Shown piece by piece: positions 20,201 through 28,980 of a stretch of DNA of 64,000 bases. The first letter of the stretch is position 1; every line of letters begins with the position of its first letter. Source of the DNA: Mycolicibacter heraklionensis (lineage in GTDB: Bacteria; Actinomycetota; Actinomycetes; Mycobacteriales; Mycobacteriaceae); contig NZ_CP080997.1 of NCBI RefSeq assembly GCF_019645815.1, positions 4,778,880 to 4,842,879 on the forward strand. The letters are read 5' to 3'. The notes beneath the pieces are model-generated. The model saw only the letters and a program-made list of their open reading frames with translations. It was not told where the DNA came from and did no database searches. Position numbers and translations under genes: made by a program.

Positions 20201-23200
20201 CCGCACCGCCGGCACCACCATTTCCGCCGTTGCCGGCCGCACCCGCCGCGCCACCGTTACCGCCGGCACCACCGTTGCCGCCGTTGTCGGCCATGTTGGT
20301 CGGGCTGTACCCGGCACCACCGTTGCCGCCGTTACCCGACACCGTGGTCGCTGAGACTCCGTCGGCGCCGTGGCCGCCGTGGGTGCCGCCGCCGCCGGAG
20401 GTGGCGCCGGCCGTGCCGCCGGCGCCACCGGTCCCGGCGACGTTGCCAGGGTCGCCACCCTGACCCCCATTGCCGCCATTGGGGTTGGCGGCATTTCCGG
20501 CGGCGCCGTCGCCGCCGTTGCCGCCCGCTCCGGCGTCGCCGGCGTTACCGCCGGCCCCGCCGTTGCCGTTGTTGCCGACGGTTCCGTTGGCCGCGGTGCC
20601 CGCGTTGCCGCCGGCTCCGCCGATACCACCGGACCCGGCTTGACCACCCTTGCCGCCGTTGCCGCCGTCGGCACCGGGCGTCGTCGCGGTGAAGCCCTTG
20701 CCGCCGACACCGCCGTTGCCACCGGCGCCGCCCGCGCCCCCGATGCCGCCGTTACCCGCGGTGTTGATGCTCAGTGAGCCACCGGCACCGCCGGCGCCGC
20801 CGTTGCCGCCGTTGCCACCGGAGCCGCCCTGTCCGCCGTTGGTGCCATTGACGCTGGCCTGGGTGCCGTTGTTTCCGACCGGCCCGCTGGTTCCGGCAGA
20901 ACCCGCCGCACCGGCACCGCCGTTGCCACCGTTGCCGTGGGCGCCGCCGTTACCGCCTGCGCCGCCGTCGCCGCCGAATTGTCCTGCCGCGGTGGGGCTG
21001 AAGCCCGCGCCGCCCTGGCCGCCATTGCCGGAGGCCCCGATGATCTCGGCGCCGTGTGCGCCGGTGGCACCGACCGTCGCCCCCACACCGCCGGCCGCTC
21101 CGCCGTTGCCGCCCGCGGCGGCGGTGCCGACATCGCCGCCGTCGCCGCCGTTGCCGCCGTCGATGTGGGTGGCGTTGCCGTTGCCGCCGGCCCCGCCGTT
21201 GCCGGCAGCCCCCGCGTCACCGCCGCGGCCGCCGGCGCCGCCGGAGGCGTTTGCACCGGCAGTACCGTGCGCGGCCGTTCCGCCGACACCGCCCGCACCG
21301 CCGTTGCCGCCGACGGCGCCATCGCCGCCGTCGCCACCGTTCGCGCCGTTGCCGCCGGCTGTGCTGGCGTTGGCCCCGGTCACCCCGTTACCGCCGTTAC
21401 CGCCCGCGCCACCGGCACCGCCCACGCCGCCGGCGCCGCCGTTGCCGGCCTCAGCGCCGCCCTTGCCGCCGGCACCACCGGCGCCGCCGCTGCCGCCGAC
21501 GGTGCCGTTGCCGCCATCGGGGTTCACCGCGTTGCCGACGGCCCCGTTCGTGCCGTCGGCACCGGATCCACCGGCGCCACCGTTTCCGCCGTTGCCGTGA
21601 TCGCCGCCGTCACCGCCGACGCCGCCGTCGCCGCCCGATTCGCCTGCGTTGGTGGCGCTGAATCCGTCGCCGCCCGCGCCGCCGTTGCCTTGGCCGATGG
21701 TGACGGTGCTGCCGGCCGAACCCGCTGCGCCGGTGTGGGATCCGGTGCCCGCAGTGCCGGCGCTGCCGCCGGTGCCGGTGTCGCCACCGTTACCGCCGTT
21801 GCCGCCGTCCCGATGCGCAGCCGTGCCAGCCGCACCGGCGCCACCGTCGCCGGCCGTGCCGGCGGCGCCACCGCTACCGGCGTTGCCTCCAGCTCCGGTG
21901 GAACCCGCGACGCCGTGGGCCGCGGTACCGCCCGCGCCGCCGTTGCCGCCGCTGCCCCCGTTGCCGCCGCTGCCCGCGTCGCCACCATTGCCGCCGATGC
22001 CGGTGCCACCGCCGTCGAACGAGCCGGTCGCGCCGAGGACACCGTCGCCGCCTGCGCCACCGTCCGCGCCGTGGCCGCCGCGACCGCCGGCCCCGCCGTT
22101 ACCGGCCACCGAACCGCCCTTGCCGCCGACGCCGCCGGTGCCACCGTTTCCACCCGTGTGACCGTCGGTGCCGTCGGGGTTGGTGGTGCTGCCGTCGCTG
22201 CCGGCGATGCCGGCCGCCCCGTTGCCACCGTTGCCGCCCGCACCGCCGTTGCCGTAGGCGCCGCCGTCACCGCCGGCGCCCCCGTTGCCGCCCGATTCGC
22301 CTGCTGCCGTGGGGCTGTAACCGTCGCCGCCGGCGCCACCGTTGCCACCGACACCGGTCACGTCGGCACCGTTGATGCCCTGCTGACCCGCTACTGCTCC
22401 GGCGCCCCCGGCTTGTCCGCCCGCACCGCCGGCGCCGGCCGTGCCGGTGTCGCCGCCGTGACCGCCCGCGCCACCGTTGAGGTTCGACGCCGTGCCGGCC
22501 GCGCCCGCACCGCCGTTGCCGCCGAGTCCGGCAACACCGCCGGCCCCGCCGTTGCCGCCGTTGCCGGCCTGACCGCCGGCCCCCGAGGTCCCGTTGCTGC
22601 CGAACCACGAGCTGGCCGTCCCACCGGCACCGGCCGTCCCGGCCGCTCCGCCGTTGCCACCGGTGCCGCCGTTGCCGCCATTCGTGCCGTCGGTGCCGTC
22701 GCCACCGTTTCCGGTGCCACCGCCGGCGAAGGTGCCTGTCTCGCCGTCATTTCCGTTGGTGCCGGCCAAGCCCGCGCCACCGACGCCACCGCTGCCACCG
22801 TCACCGGCCGCGCCGCCCTTGCCGCCCGCACCGAACAGGAATGCCTTGGACGCACCACCGGTGCCGCCGTTGCCGCCGACACCACCATTACCGCCGGCGC
22901 CACCGTTACCGCTGTCAATGCCGGCGACACCGACCGCACCCGCGGTGCCGACCAGGCCGTCGCCGCCGACACCACCGGCACCGCCGATGGCGAAGAGCCA
23001 GCCGGTACCAACGCCACCATTACCGCCATCGCCGTTGACACCACCGGCACCGCCGGCGCCGCCGATACCGCTCCAGCTGCCGCCGGCACCACCGTTGCCG
23101 CCGTCGAAGCCCGCGCCGCCGTCGCCGCCGGCACCACCGTTGCCGAACATCCCGGCCGCGCCACCATCGCCACCGGCCACGCCGGTCAGCGAACCGTCAT

Positions 23201-23672
23201 AGCCCGCGCCGCCGTCGCCGTACAACCAGCCGCCGTTGCCGCCGTCGGGGTTGAGCTCGGTGCCCGCCGCACCGTTGCCGATGATGATCGAGCCGAACCC
23301 GAAGGTGTTGTTGATGAAGGTGTCGACCTGGGTGCCGAACGGACTGTTGATCCAGTCGACCATCGCGTTGTGCATCGGGGTGTAAAACCACTGGTCGACA
23401 ATGGCGGTGATACCACCGGTGTCGGCTGCCGAGCCCGCATAGGCCGCCGTCAGCGCGTCTGTCAGCTCGTCACCGGCGAACAGATGATCCCAGTTGAAGC
23501 CCGAATCCCAAGTGCTGGAGTCGAATAGCGGCGCCCAGGTGCTCGGGTCGAACAGGTCGTCCAAACCGAAGTCGGCCTGTGCTTGCGGCGCCATGCCGAA
23601 TGCCAGGAATGCGCTGACGGCCCCAGCGGCGCCGACGGCGCGACGACGGTTGCTGTGGTTCTTACGAGCCAT
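17271..23672 (-). CDS. PGRS-type glycine-rich exported protein, 2133 aa
   Basis: Starts at ATG 23672. Signal peptide of 33 residues (MARKNHSNRRRAVGAAGAVS..., end APQAQA-D). Residues 34-128 are non-repetitive (LFDPSTWAPLF, FAGDELTDALTAAYAG, MHNAMVDWINSPFGTQVDTF). FGFGSIIIGNGAAGTELNPD follows at about 124-143, then GGNGGWLYGDGG. The distance from the start to this motif is close to that from the PE start to GRPLI in PE_PGRS proteins. Gly-Gly-X repeats fill the rest, with a 236-residue duplication. The C-terminal quarter is less regular and contains SCALFFGCGD, the only cysteines I noticed. The stop is 76 bp before the next PGRS gene, and the upstream PGRS gene ends 57 bp before this start. The function is unknown. 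Confidence 0.9.
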   Translation of the reverse strand: MARKNHSNRRRAVGAAGAVSAFLAFGMAPQAQADFGLDDLFDPSTWAPLFDSSTWDSGFNWDHLFAGDELTDALTAAYAGSAADTGGITAIVDQWFYTPMHNAMVDWINSPFGTQVDTFINNTFGFGSIIIGNGAAGTELNPDGGNGGWLYGDGGAGYDGSLTGVAGGDGGAAGMFGNGGAGGDGGAGFDGGNGGAGGSWSGIGGAGGAGGVNGDGGNGGVGTGWLFAIGGAGGVGGDGLVGTAGAVGVAGIDSGNGGAGGNGGVGGNGGTGGASKAFLFGAGGKGGAAGDGGSGGVGGAGLAGTNGNDGETGTFAGGGTGNGGDGTDGTNGGNGGTGGNGGAAGTAGAGGTASSWFGSNGTSGAGGQAGNGGNGGAGGVAGLGGNGGAGAAGTASNLNGGAGGHGGDTGTAGAGGAGGQAGGAGAVAGQQGINGADVTGVGGNGGAGGDGYSPTAAGESGGNGGAGGDGGAYGNGGAGGNGGNGAAGIAGSDGSTTNPDGTDGHTGGNGGTGGVGGKGGSVAGNGGAGGRGGHGADGGAGGDGVLGATGSFDGGGTGIGGNGGDAGSGGNGGSGGNGGAGGTAAHGVAGSTGAGGNAGSGGAAGTAGDGGAGAAGTAAHRDGGNGGNGGDTGTGGSAGTAGTGSHTGAAGSAGSTVTIGQGNGGAGGDGFSATNAGESGGDGGVGGDGGDHGNGGNGGAGGSGADGTNGAVGNAVNPDGGNGTVGGSGGAGGAGGKGGAEAGNGGAGGVGGAGGAGGNGGNGVTGANASTAGGNGANGGDGGDGAVGGNGGAGGVGGTAAHGTAGANASGGAGGRGGDAGAAGNGGAGGNGNATHIDGGNGGDGGDVGTAAAGGNGGAAGGVGATVGATGAHGAEIIGASGNGGQGGAGFSPTAAGQFGGDGGAGGNGGAHGNGGNGGAGAAGSAGTSGPVGNNGTQASVNGTNGGQGGSGGNGGNGGAGGAGGSLSINTAGNGGIGGAGGAGGNGGVGGKGFTATTPGADGGNGGKGGQAGSGGIGGAGGNAGTAANGTVGNNGNGGAGGNAGDAGAGGNGGDGAAGNAANPNGGNGGQGGDPGNVAGTGGAGGTAGATSGGGGTHGGHGADGVSATTVSGNGGNGGAGYSPTNMADNGGNGGAGGNGGAAGAAGNGGNGGAGGAGATGLGGNGAVGTAGTAGNPNGGAGGSGAAGGNGGRGGSGGASGALVTNHAGNGGAGGKGGDGGAGGTGGAGFSPTAAGANGGDGGKGGQAGSGGIGGAGGNAGAVNGAASAGANGNGGAGGNAGVAGAGGNGGNGAAGDVTSPNGGNGGRGGDAGNVAGTGGAGGAHGTGGTGGLDGATGANGTAVSVASGNGGNGGAGFSPTSVADNGGNGGVGGNGGAGGSAGNGGNGGVGGAGATGVGGTGAAGTAGTAANPNGGAGGSGAAGGNGGKGGNGGASGALVANHAGNGGAGGKGGDGGAGGTGGAGFSPTAAGANGGDGGKGGQAGSGGVGGAGGNAGAVNGAASAGANGSGGAGGNAGTAGQGGNGGNGAAGDATTLNGGNGGRGGDAGNVAGTGGAGGARGTGGTGGLNGATGANGTPAVGPSGNGGNGGNGYNAAADPNAAAGTRGGDGGKGGTGGSIGNGGNGGAGGTGAAGQAGGNAVNAGGSGTAGLTGGAGGNGGAGGNGGAVSGAAGNGGAGGKGGVGGAGGSGANGSTGITAPDGGGLTGGKGGNGGSGAIGGAGGVGGNGGVGGTATDGSTGSHGVGGQGGAGGQGGNAGNGGTGGAGAGGGTNAAAGNGGQGGNGGNRGGGGAGGLGGDSGNGQLAASGTAGATGVSGGNGGNGGVGGNGQGTVNGAAQIGGIGGKGGDAGTIGNGGNGGAGGNGAAGTAGYTHPTGQAAGGGTGANGSNATQAGQTGGAGGTGASASCALFFGCGDINAGDGGNGGNGGQAAAGGNGGAGGGAKAETGGTRGYAYGGDGGDGGNGGNGTNGTAGASGGAGGAGGKGGTIAGNGGDGGLGGLGGNGGAGENGGNGGAGGGGGTGENYQGTGYAKGGDGGDGGTGGKGGNGGAGGNGGVGGAAGTAQGIGANGNTGVGGGGGTGGAAGSGGAGGTAGAAGSASAGGAVSADPGAAGQTGTAGGSGTKGTDGAHG
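19344..20759 (-). repeat. Two tandem 708-bp units inside the PGRS gene
   Basis: GTGGTTGGYCACCAGCGCGC occurs at 19344 and 20052, and GCACCCGCGGAGGCCGCGCC at 19153 and 19861. Both pairs are 708 bp (236 codons) apart. The encoded units share the landmarks SGALVxNHAGNGGAGG and NAGAVNGAASAGANG. The unit boundaries given are approximate. Confidence 0.8.
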
Positions 23673-23729
23673 GGGAGTGACGCCTATCTGCTGAGTTCGG
23701 GTTAGTTGGTCGAGTCGGCGAACGTGCGG

Positions 23730-26700
23730 TTAGCCATGGGGTCCGGCGGTGCCCGTACTGCCACCCGGTCCGTTCCCGCCGGATGAGCCCGGATCACCGG
23801 TCGGGGTTCCGCTGCCACCGGTGCCGACGGCGCCCGCAGCACCACCGGAGCCGGCCCCGCCGCCGTTTCCACCGGGCTTGCTGTTGTAGCTGCCGCCGCC
23901 GCCACCGCCGTTGCCGCCGTTGCCGCCGTTGCCGCCCTGGCCGCTGTCGCCGCCGTCGCCACCGGGGCCATTGCCGCTGGCACCGCCGGCACCGCCCGCG
24001 CCGCTGGCGCCACCCGTACCGCCGGCTCCACCGTCACCGCCGGCAGAGGCGGAGTAGAGGCCCCAACCGCTGCCGCCGGCCCCACCGGTGCCGCCGTTGT
24101 TGCCCGCTCCGCCGCGGCCACCGTTGCCACCATCACCGCCGGCGCCGTTGGTGGCGGTGCCACCTGCGCCGCCGCGACCGCCCGCGCCACCGGCACCACC
24201 CGAGCCACCGGCGCCACCCGACTTGCTGTTGGTGGGGCTGAATCCGGCGCTGTGGCCGTTGGTGCCGTTTCCGCCGACGCCGCCGTTTCCGCCGGCGCCG
24301 CCAACGCCGCCGTTACCGGCGTCGCCGGAAATCGAGCCGCCACTGCCACCGTTACCGCCGACGCCACCCACGCCACCGACGGCTCCGTTGTAGCCGCCAA
24401 CGCCATCACCACTGCCGTTGATGCCGTTGGTACCGGCCCCGCCCTTGCCGCCGACACCACCGTCGCCGCCGTTACCGACGGTCCCACCGTCGCCACCGGC
24501 ACCGCCGTTGCCGCCGGCCGCGCCGCCCTGGCTCAGCCAGCCGGGCGTGCCGCCGTCGCCGCCGGCACCGCCCTTGCCACCAGTGGCCCCGGCGCTGTTG
24601 CCGGTGGCCATACCGCCGGCGCCACCATTGCCACCTGCCCCGGCGGCCGCGCCCGGACCGTTGTTGTTGACCGAAGCGAGCGGGTTGGCGTTGCCGCCGT
24701 TGCCGCCGTTGCCACCGGCGCCACCGATATAGCCGGTGCCACCGTTTCCACCGAGGCCGCCCTTGCCTGCCGACCCCGCAGTGTTCGGGATGGTGTGCGG
24801 GTTGCCGCCACCGTCCGCCGACGCGCCACCGGTGCCGCCGTTGCCGCCGGCGCCGCCGGTACCGTCGACACCGGTCGCGCTCGGTCCGGCGCCGGCCGCC
24901 CCACCGTTGCCGCCGAGACCGCCGGTACCGCCGGTACCGCCGGTACCCAAGGTCCAGTCACTCGAGCTGGTGTGGCCAGCCATTCCACCGGCGCCGGCAT
25001 TACCCCCAGCGCCACCGGTGCCGCCGTCGCCATTGACGCCGGCAACACCCTGCACACTGCCGTTCTGAGCCGTACCGGCGGCCCCGCCGGCACCGCCGTT
25101 ACCGCCCGCGGCGCCGGCGCCGCCGTCACCGCCGCGACCGCCGTCTTTTTGAGTCGCGTTGCTGGTGCCGGTAGCGCCATCGCCGCCCCGGCCACCGGCA
25201 CCGCCGTCGCCACCGGCACCACCCTTACCGGCGGTGTTAGCCGCGAGGGTGCCGCCGTTACCGCCGGCACCGCCCTTGCCGCCGTTGCCGCCGATGTTGC
25301 CGTTCCCGCCGGTCGTCCCGGCCGCGGTCGCCGCCGCACCGGCGGTACCGGCCACGCCGTCACCACCGGCCCCGCCGTTACCACCGTTGCCCGCGCTGCC
25401 GCCGTTACCGCCGGCGCCGCCGTTGCCGCCGCTGGCGCCGGCACCGGTCGGGGTGAAGCCGTTTCCGCCGTCGCCGCCGTTGCCGGACGGGCCCTGCACG
25501 GGCGTACCGGACGCGCCGTCGCCGCCATCGCTTCCACCGCCGCCGACCGTGCCGCCGGCCGCACCACCGTGGCCACCGGCACCAGCCGCACTGCCCGGGT
25601 CGCCGCCGTCACCGCCGCGACCGCCATTCGGGGTACTCGCGTTGCCGTCGCCGCCACGGCCTCCGTTGCCGCCCTGGCCTGCGCTGCCGGCGTTGCCGCC
25701 CGCACCGCCGTTGCCGTTGAGGCCGACGGTGCCGTGGTCGGTGGTACCGGCAGCACCGCCGGTACCACCGTGCCCGCCGGAACCGGCCTGCCCGCCACTA
25801 CCGCCGTTTCCGCCGGCAGCACCGGCCACCGTGGCGTTGAACCCATTGCCACCGGTGCCGCCGTTGCCACCGGCTCCACCATCACCACCGACGCCGCCAT
25901 TGCCCGCGGTGTTGATCGCCAGCGCACCGCCGGCACCGCCCGCGCCGCCGTTTCCGCCGTTACCGCCGTCGGTGCCCGAACCGCCGATGCCGCCGTTGGG
26001 GCTGCCGGCCGTGCCCGCCGTGCCCGCGGCGCTGCCGCCGCCGACGCCGGACTTGCCGCTGCCGCCGACACCACCATTGCCGCCATTGCCGACGTTGCCG
26101 CCGTCACCGCCGGCGCCACCATTGCCACCGCTGGTACCGCCGGCAGCACCGGCGTCGCCGGCCGCGTTGTAGCCCGCGCCGCCATTGCCGCCATTACCGG
26201 CCGGGCCGGTGATCGCCGCACCGGCAGCACCGTCGGCGCCGGCGTTGCCACCGGTTCCCCCGGTTCCGACCGCGCCGCCCTGGCCGGCAGTTCCGGCAGT
26301 ACCGGCGTCACCGCCGTCACCGCCCTTGCCGCCGTTGACGTTTGAGGCGTTGCCTGCTGCACCGTCCGAGCCGTTGCCGGCCGTGCCCGCATTGCCGCCG
26401 GAACCGCCGGCCCCGCCGGTGCCGTTGATACCCGCGTTGCCCGAGCCGCCTGCTGTGCCTCCGGCGTTACCGCCCGCACCCCCGGAGCCGGCGTTGCCGC
26501 CGTTGCCGCCGTCGCCGCCGTTGTTGCCGTTCGCCCCGGCCGCCGTGACCTGAGCACCGGCCAGGCCGTCGCCGCCGTTGCCGCCGGCGCCACCGGCGCC
26601 GCCCAGACCACCGTTGCCGCCGTTGCCGGCGATCGAGCCGCCCAGACCACCGGCGCCGCCCGCGCCGCCGTCGGTGCCGTTGCCGCCGCTGGTGCCCGAG

Positions 26701-28922
26701 CCGCCCGCGGTGGTGGCGCTCACGCCCGCCACACCGGTGAAGCCGTTGCCACCGTTGCCGCCGTTGCCGCCGCTACCGTGGTCGCCGCCGTTGCCGCCGG
26801 CACCGCCCGCGCCGCCGTTGACGCCGGCGGTGGAGGAGGTGAAGCCGTTCCCGCCGTCGCCGCCGTTGCCCCCGCCGGTCGGTGTGTTGCCTTCGGCGCC
26901 CTGCGCGCCGGCGTTGCCGCCCAGACCGCCGACACCGGCCGCGCCACCGTTACCGCCGGCACCCGCGATCCCGACGTTGCCGCCGTTGCCACCGTTGCCG
27001 CCGTTGATGTTTGAGGCGTCGCCGTCAGCGCCGCGGCCGCCGTCGCCGGCCGCGCCGCCGATGCCGCCCTGGCCGCCGGCGCCGCCGTTGCCGTTGGCGC
27101 CCAGGTTTCCGGTACCGGTGGCGGTGCCGGCGTCCCCGCCCTTGCCGCCGTCGCCGCCGGTTCCGCCGGCGCCGCCGTTGGTGCCGTTGCCGCCGTTGCC
27201 ATCACCGGTGAGGTAGCTGCCGGCCGCACCGGTCTGTCCGGCGCCGCCTTGGCCGCCGATGCCGCCCTTGCCACCGTCGCCGCCACTGCCGGCGTTGCTG
27301 TTGGCGCCGGTGCCGTTGCCGCCGTGTCCGCCGTCGCCGCCCAGGCCGCCGTTACCGCCCTGGCCGCCGTTTCCGCTCAGGGCGCCGGCCGCACCACCGT
27401 TGCCACCGTTGCCGCCGTCGCCGCCGGTACCGCCCTTGCCGCCGGACCAGCCACCGTTGCCGCCGGGGCCGCCCGCGCCGCCATTGCCCCCGTTGCCGCC
27501 GTCGCCACCGTCGCCGACCAGCCCGGCGTTGCCGGCGTTGCCGCCGTTGCCGCCGGCGAAGGTGAGTGCCCGGAAGCCCAGGTCATTGGCGTGGGCGGCG
27601 TTGTAGGCCGCCACGTCGAAGCCGTCGCCGCCGTTGCCGCCGTTGCCGCCGTGTCCGGCCGCCTGGCCGTCGGCACCGCTGGCCGCGCGCTCGGTGGTGG
27701 AGCCGCCGGTCAGGCCGCCCTGACCGCCGTGGCCGATCGCGCCCGGATCGCCGCCGTCGCCACCGTCACCGCCGTCGGGGTGCTCGCTGGTGGCATCCAG
27801 ACCGGCGCCACCGTTACCGGCGATCCCGGCGTTACCGCCCGCACCGCCCTGGCCGCCGAGGCCGTTGACGCCCGCCGAACCGAAGCCGGCGCCCGCCCCG
27901 GCGACGCCGCCATTGCCGCCAAGACCACCGTTGGCGCCGTCGCCACCGCCGGCACCGTCACCACCATTGCCGTTGCTGGCAGCCGCATCCCACTGCCCGG
28001 CAGCACCGTCACCACCCCGGCCACCGTTACCGCCGACACCACCGACACCGCCGGCACCACCATTGCCACCAGTACCGAAAAGACCCGAAGCCTTACCGCC
28101 GGCACCACCATTGCCGCCATTACCGCCGACAACACCATTGCCGCCGGCCACGCCCGCGCCGGTGCCACCGTTGGCCCAGACACCGGCGGCGCCATCGATG
28201 CCCGCCGCACCGGCCGCACCGATGCCGCCGGCGCCGCCGGCACCCCCGGAGCCGAACAGCCAGCCCGCGCCCGCACCACCATCGCCGCCGTTGCCGCCGT
28301 CGACACCACCGGCGCCGCCGACACCGCCAATGCCCATCCACGAACCGCCGGCACCACCGGTACCGCCGTCACCACCGGCCAGGCCCGCACCGCCGGCACC
28401 GCCGTTGCCGAACAGACCGGCCGCACCACCATCACCACCGGCGACACCGTCACCGCCATCACCGAACAGCCACCCGCCCGCACCACCATTGCCGCCATCG
28501 ACACCGGCCACACCCGCAGCGCCGTTACCGATGATGATCGAGCCGAACCCGAACGTGTCGTTGATGAAGCTGTCGACCTGAATGCCCAACGGGCTCTCAA
28601 TCCAGTCGACCATGCTCGCGTGCATGGGGGTGTAGATGTACGACTCGACCAACGCACTCAGATCGAACGGATCACCACTGGCCAACCCCGCCGACGGATC
28701 GAACAACGACCCCCAGTCGAACGCACCCGCGGTGTCCACCTCGGCAGCCGGCCACGCCGCCGGATTGAACAGATCCAGCAACCAGTCGAACTCACCATCA
28801 GCCTGCGCCGCCGGCGCCGACACCAACGGCGTCACACCGAACGTCAGGAACGCCGCCGCCGCGGAGCCCGCACCCAACAACCGACGACTAGCCCGAGTTG
28901 CCTTGTGGCGCTTACCAATCAC
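23730..28922 (-). CDS. PGRS-type glycine-rich exported protein, 1730 aa
   Basis: I place the start at GTG 28922, not ATG 28934: the sequence reads ATGAGG-TCCCCT-GTG, and the paralogue at 3727-10014 reads TTGAGG-CAGGAA-ATG at the same place. GAGG is therefore the ribosome binding site and the proteins align as M(T/I)GKR. Signal peptide of 41 residues with a Tat-like SRRLLGAG motif, ending VSAPAAQA-D. Then DGEFDWLLDLFNPAAWPAAE, MHASMVDWIESPLGIQVDSF, FGFGSIIIGNGAAG and GGWLFGDGGDG (GRPLI-like). The repeat domain follows. Its C-terminal third has unusual non-glycine loops (HTSSSDWTLG, NPLASVNNNGPG, SGWGLYSASAG, GGSYNSKPGG). It lies 57 bp before the next PGRS gene and 58 bp after the previous one. 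The function is unknown. Confidence 0.88.
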   Translation of the reverse strand: MIGKRHKATRASRRLLGAGSAAAAFLTFGVTPLVSAPAAQADGEFDWLLDLFNPAAWPAAEVDTAGAFDWGSLFDPSAGLASGDPFDLSALVESYIYTPMHASMVDWIESPLGIQVDSFINDTFGFGSIIIGNGAAGVAGVDGGNGGAGGWLFGDGGDGVAGGDGGAAGLFGNGGAGGAGLAGGDGGTGGAGGSWMGIGGVGGAGGVDGGNGGDGGAGAGWLFGSGGAGGAGGIGAAGAAGIDGAAGVWANGGTGAGVAGGNGVVGGNGGNGGAGGKASGLFGTGGNGGAGGVGGVGGNGGRGGDGAAGQWDAAASNGNGGDGAGGGDGANGGLGGNGGVAGAGAGFGSAGVNGLGGQGGAGGNAGIAGNGGAGLDATSEHPDGGDGGDGGDPGAIGHGGQGGLTGGSTTERAASGADGQAAGHGGNGGNGGDGFDVAAYNAAHANDLGFRALTFAGGNGGNAGNAGLVGDGGDGGNGGNGGAGGPGGNGGWSGGKGGTGGDGGNGGNGGAAGALSGNGGQGGNGGLGGDGGHGGNGTGANSNAGSGGDGGKGGIGGQGGAGQTGAAGSYLTGDGNGGNGTNGGAGGTGGDGGKGGDAGTATGTGNLGANGNGGAGGQGGIGGAAGDGGRGADGDASNINGGNGGNGGNVGIAGAGGNGGAAGVGGLGGNAGAQGAEGNTPTGGGNGGDGGNGFTSSTAGVNGGAGGAGGNGGDHGSGGNGGNGGNGFTGVAGVSATTAGGSGTSGGNGTDGGAGGAGGLGGSIAGNGGNGGLGGAGGAGGNGGDGLAGAQVTAAGANGNNGGDGGNGGNAGSGGAGGNAGGTAGGSGNAGINGTGGAGGSGGNAGTAGNGSDGAAGNASNVNGGKGGDGGDAGTAGTAGQGGAVGTGGTGGNAGADGAAGAAITGPAGNGGNGGAGYNAAGDAGAAGGTSGGNGGAGGDGGNVGNGGNGGVGGSGKSGVGGGSAAGTAGTAGSPNGGIGGSGTDGGNGGNGGAGGAGGALAINTAGNGGVGGDGGAGGNGGTGGNGFNATVAGAAGGNGGSGGQAGSGGHGGTGGAAGTTDHGTVGLNGNGGAGGNAGSAGQGGNGGRGGDGNASTPNGGRGGDGGDPGSAAGAGGHGGAAGGTVGGGGSDGGDGASGTPVQGPSGNGGDGGNGFTPTGAGASGGNGGAGGNGGSAGNGGNGGAGGDGVAGTAGAAATAAGTTGGNGNIGGNGGKGGAGGNGGTLAANTAGKGGAGGDGGAGGRGGDGATGTSNATQKDGGRGGDGGAGAAGGNGGAGGAAGTAQNGSVQGVAGVNGDGGTGGAGGNAGAGGMAGHTSSSDWTLGTGGTGGTGGLGGNGGAAGAGPSATGVDGTGGAGGNGGTGGASADGGGNPHTIPNTAGSAGKGGLGGNGGTGYIGGAGGNGGNGGNANPLASVNNNGPGAAAGAGGNGGAGGMATGNSAGATGGKGGAGGDGGTPGWLSQGGAAGGNGGAGGDGGTVGNGGDGGVGGKGGAGTNGINGSGDGVGGYNGAVGGVGGVGGNGGSGGSISGDAGNGGVGGAGGNGGVGGNGTNGHSAGFSPTNSKSGGAGGSGGAGGAGGRGGAGGTATNGAGGDGGNGGRGGAGNNGGTGGAGGSGWGLYSASAGGDGGAGGTGGASGAGGAGGASGNGPGGDGGDSGQGGNGGNGGNGGGGGGSYNSKPGGNGGGAGSGGAAGAVGTGGSGTPTGDPGSSGGNGPGGSTGTAGPHG

Positions 28923-28980
28923 AGGGGACCTCATTACTTAAGCAGGAATGGTTGATTCGTTGATCAATGCCGCGAACGTC

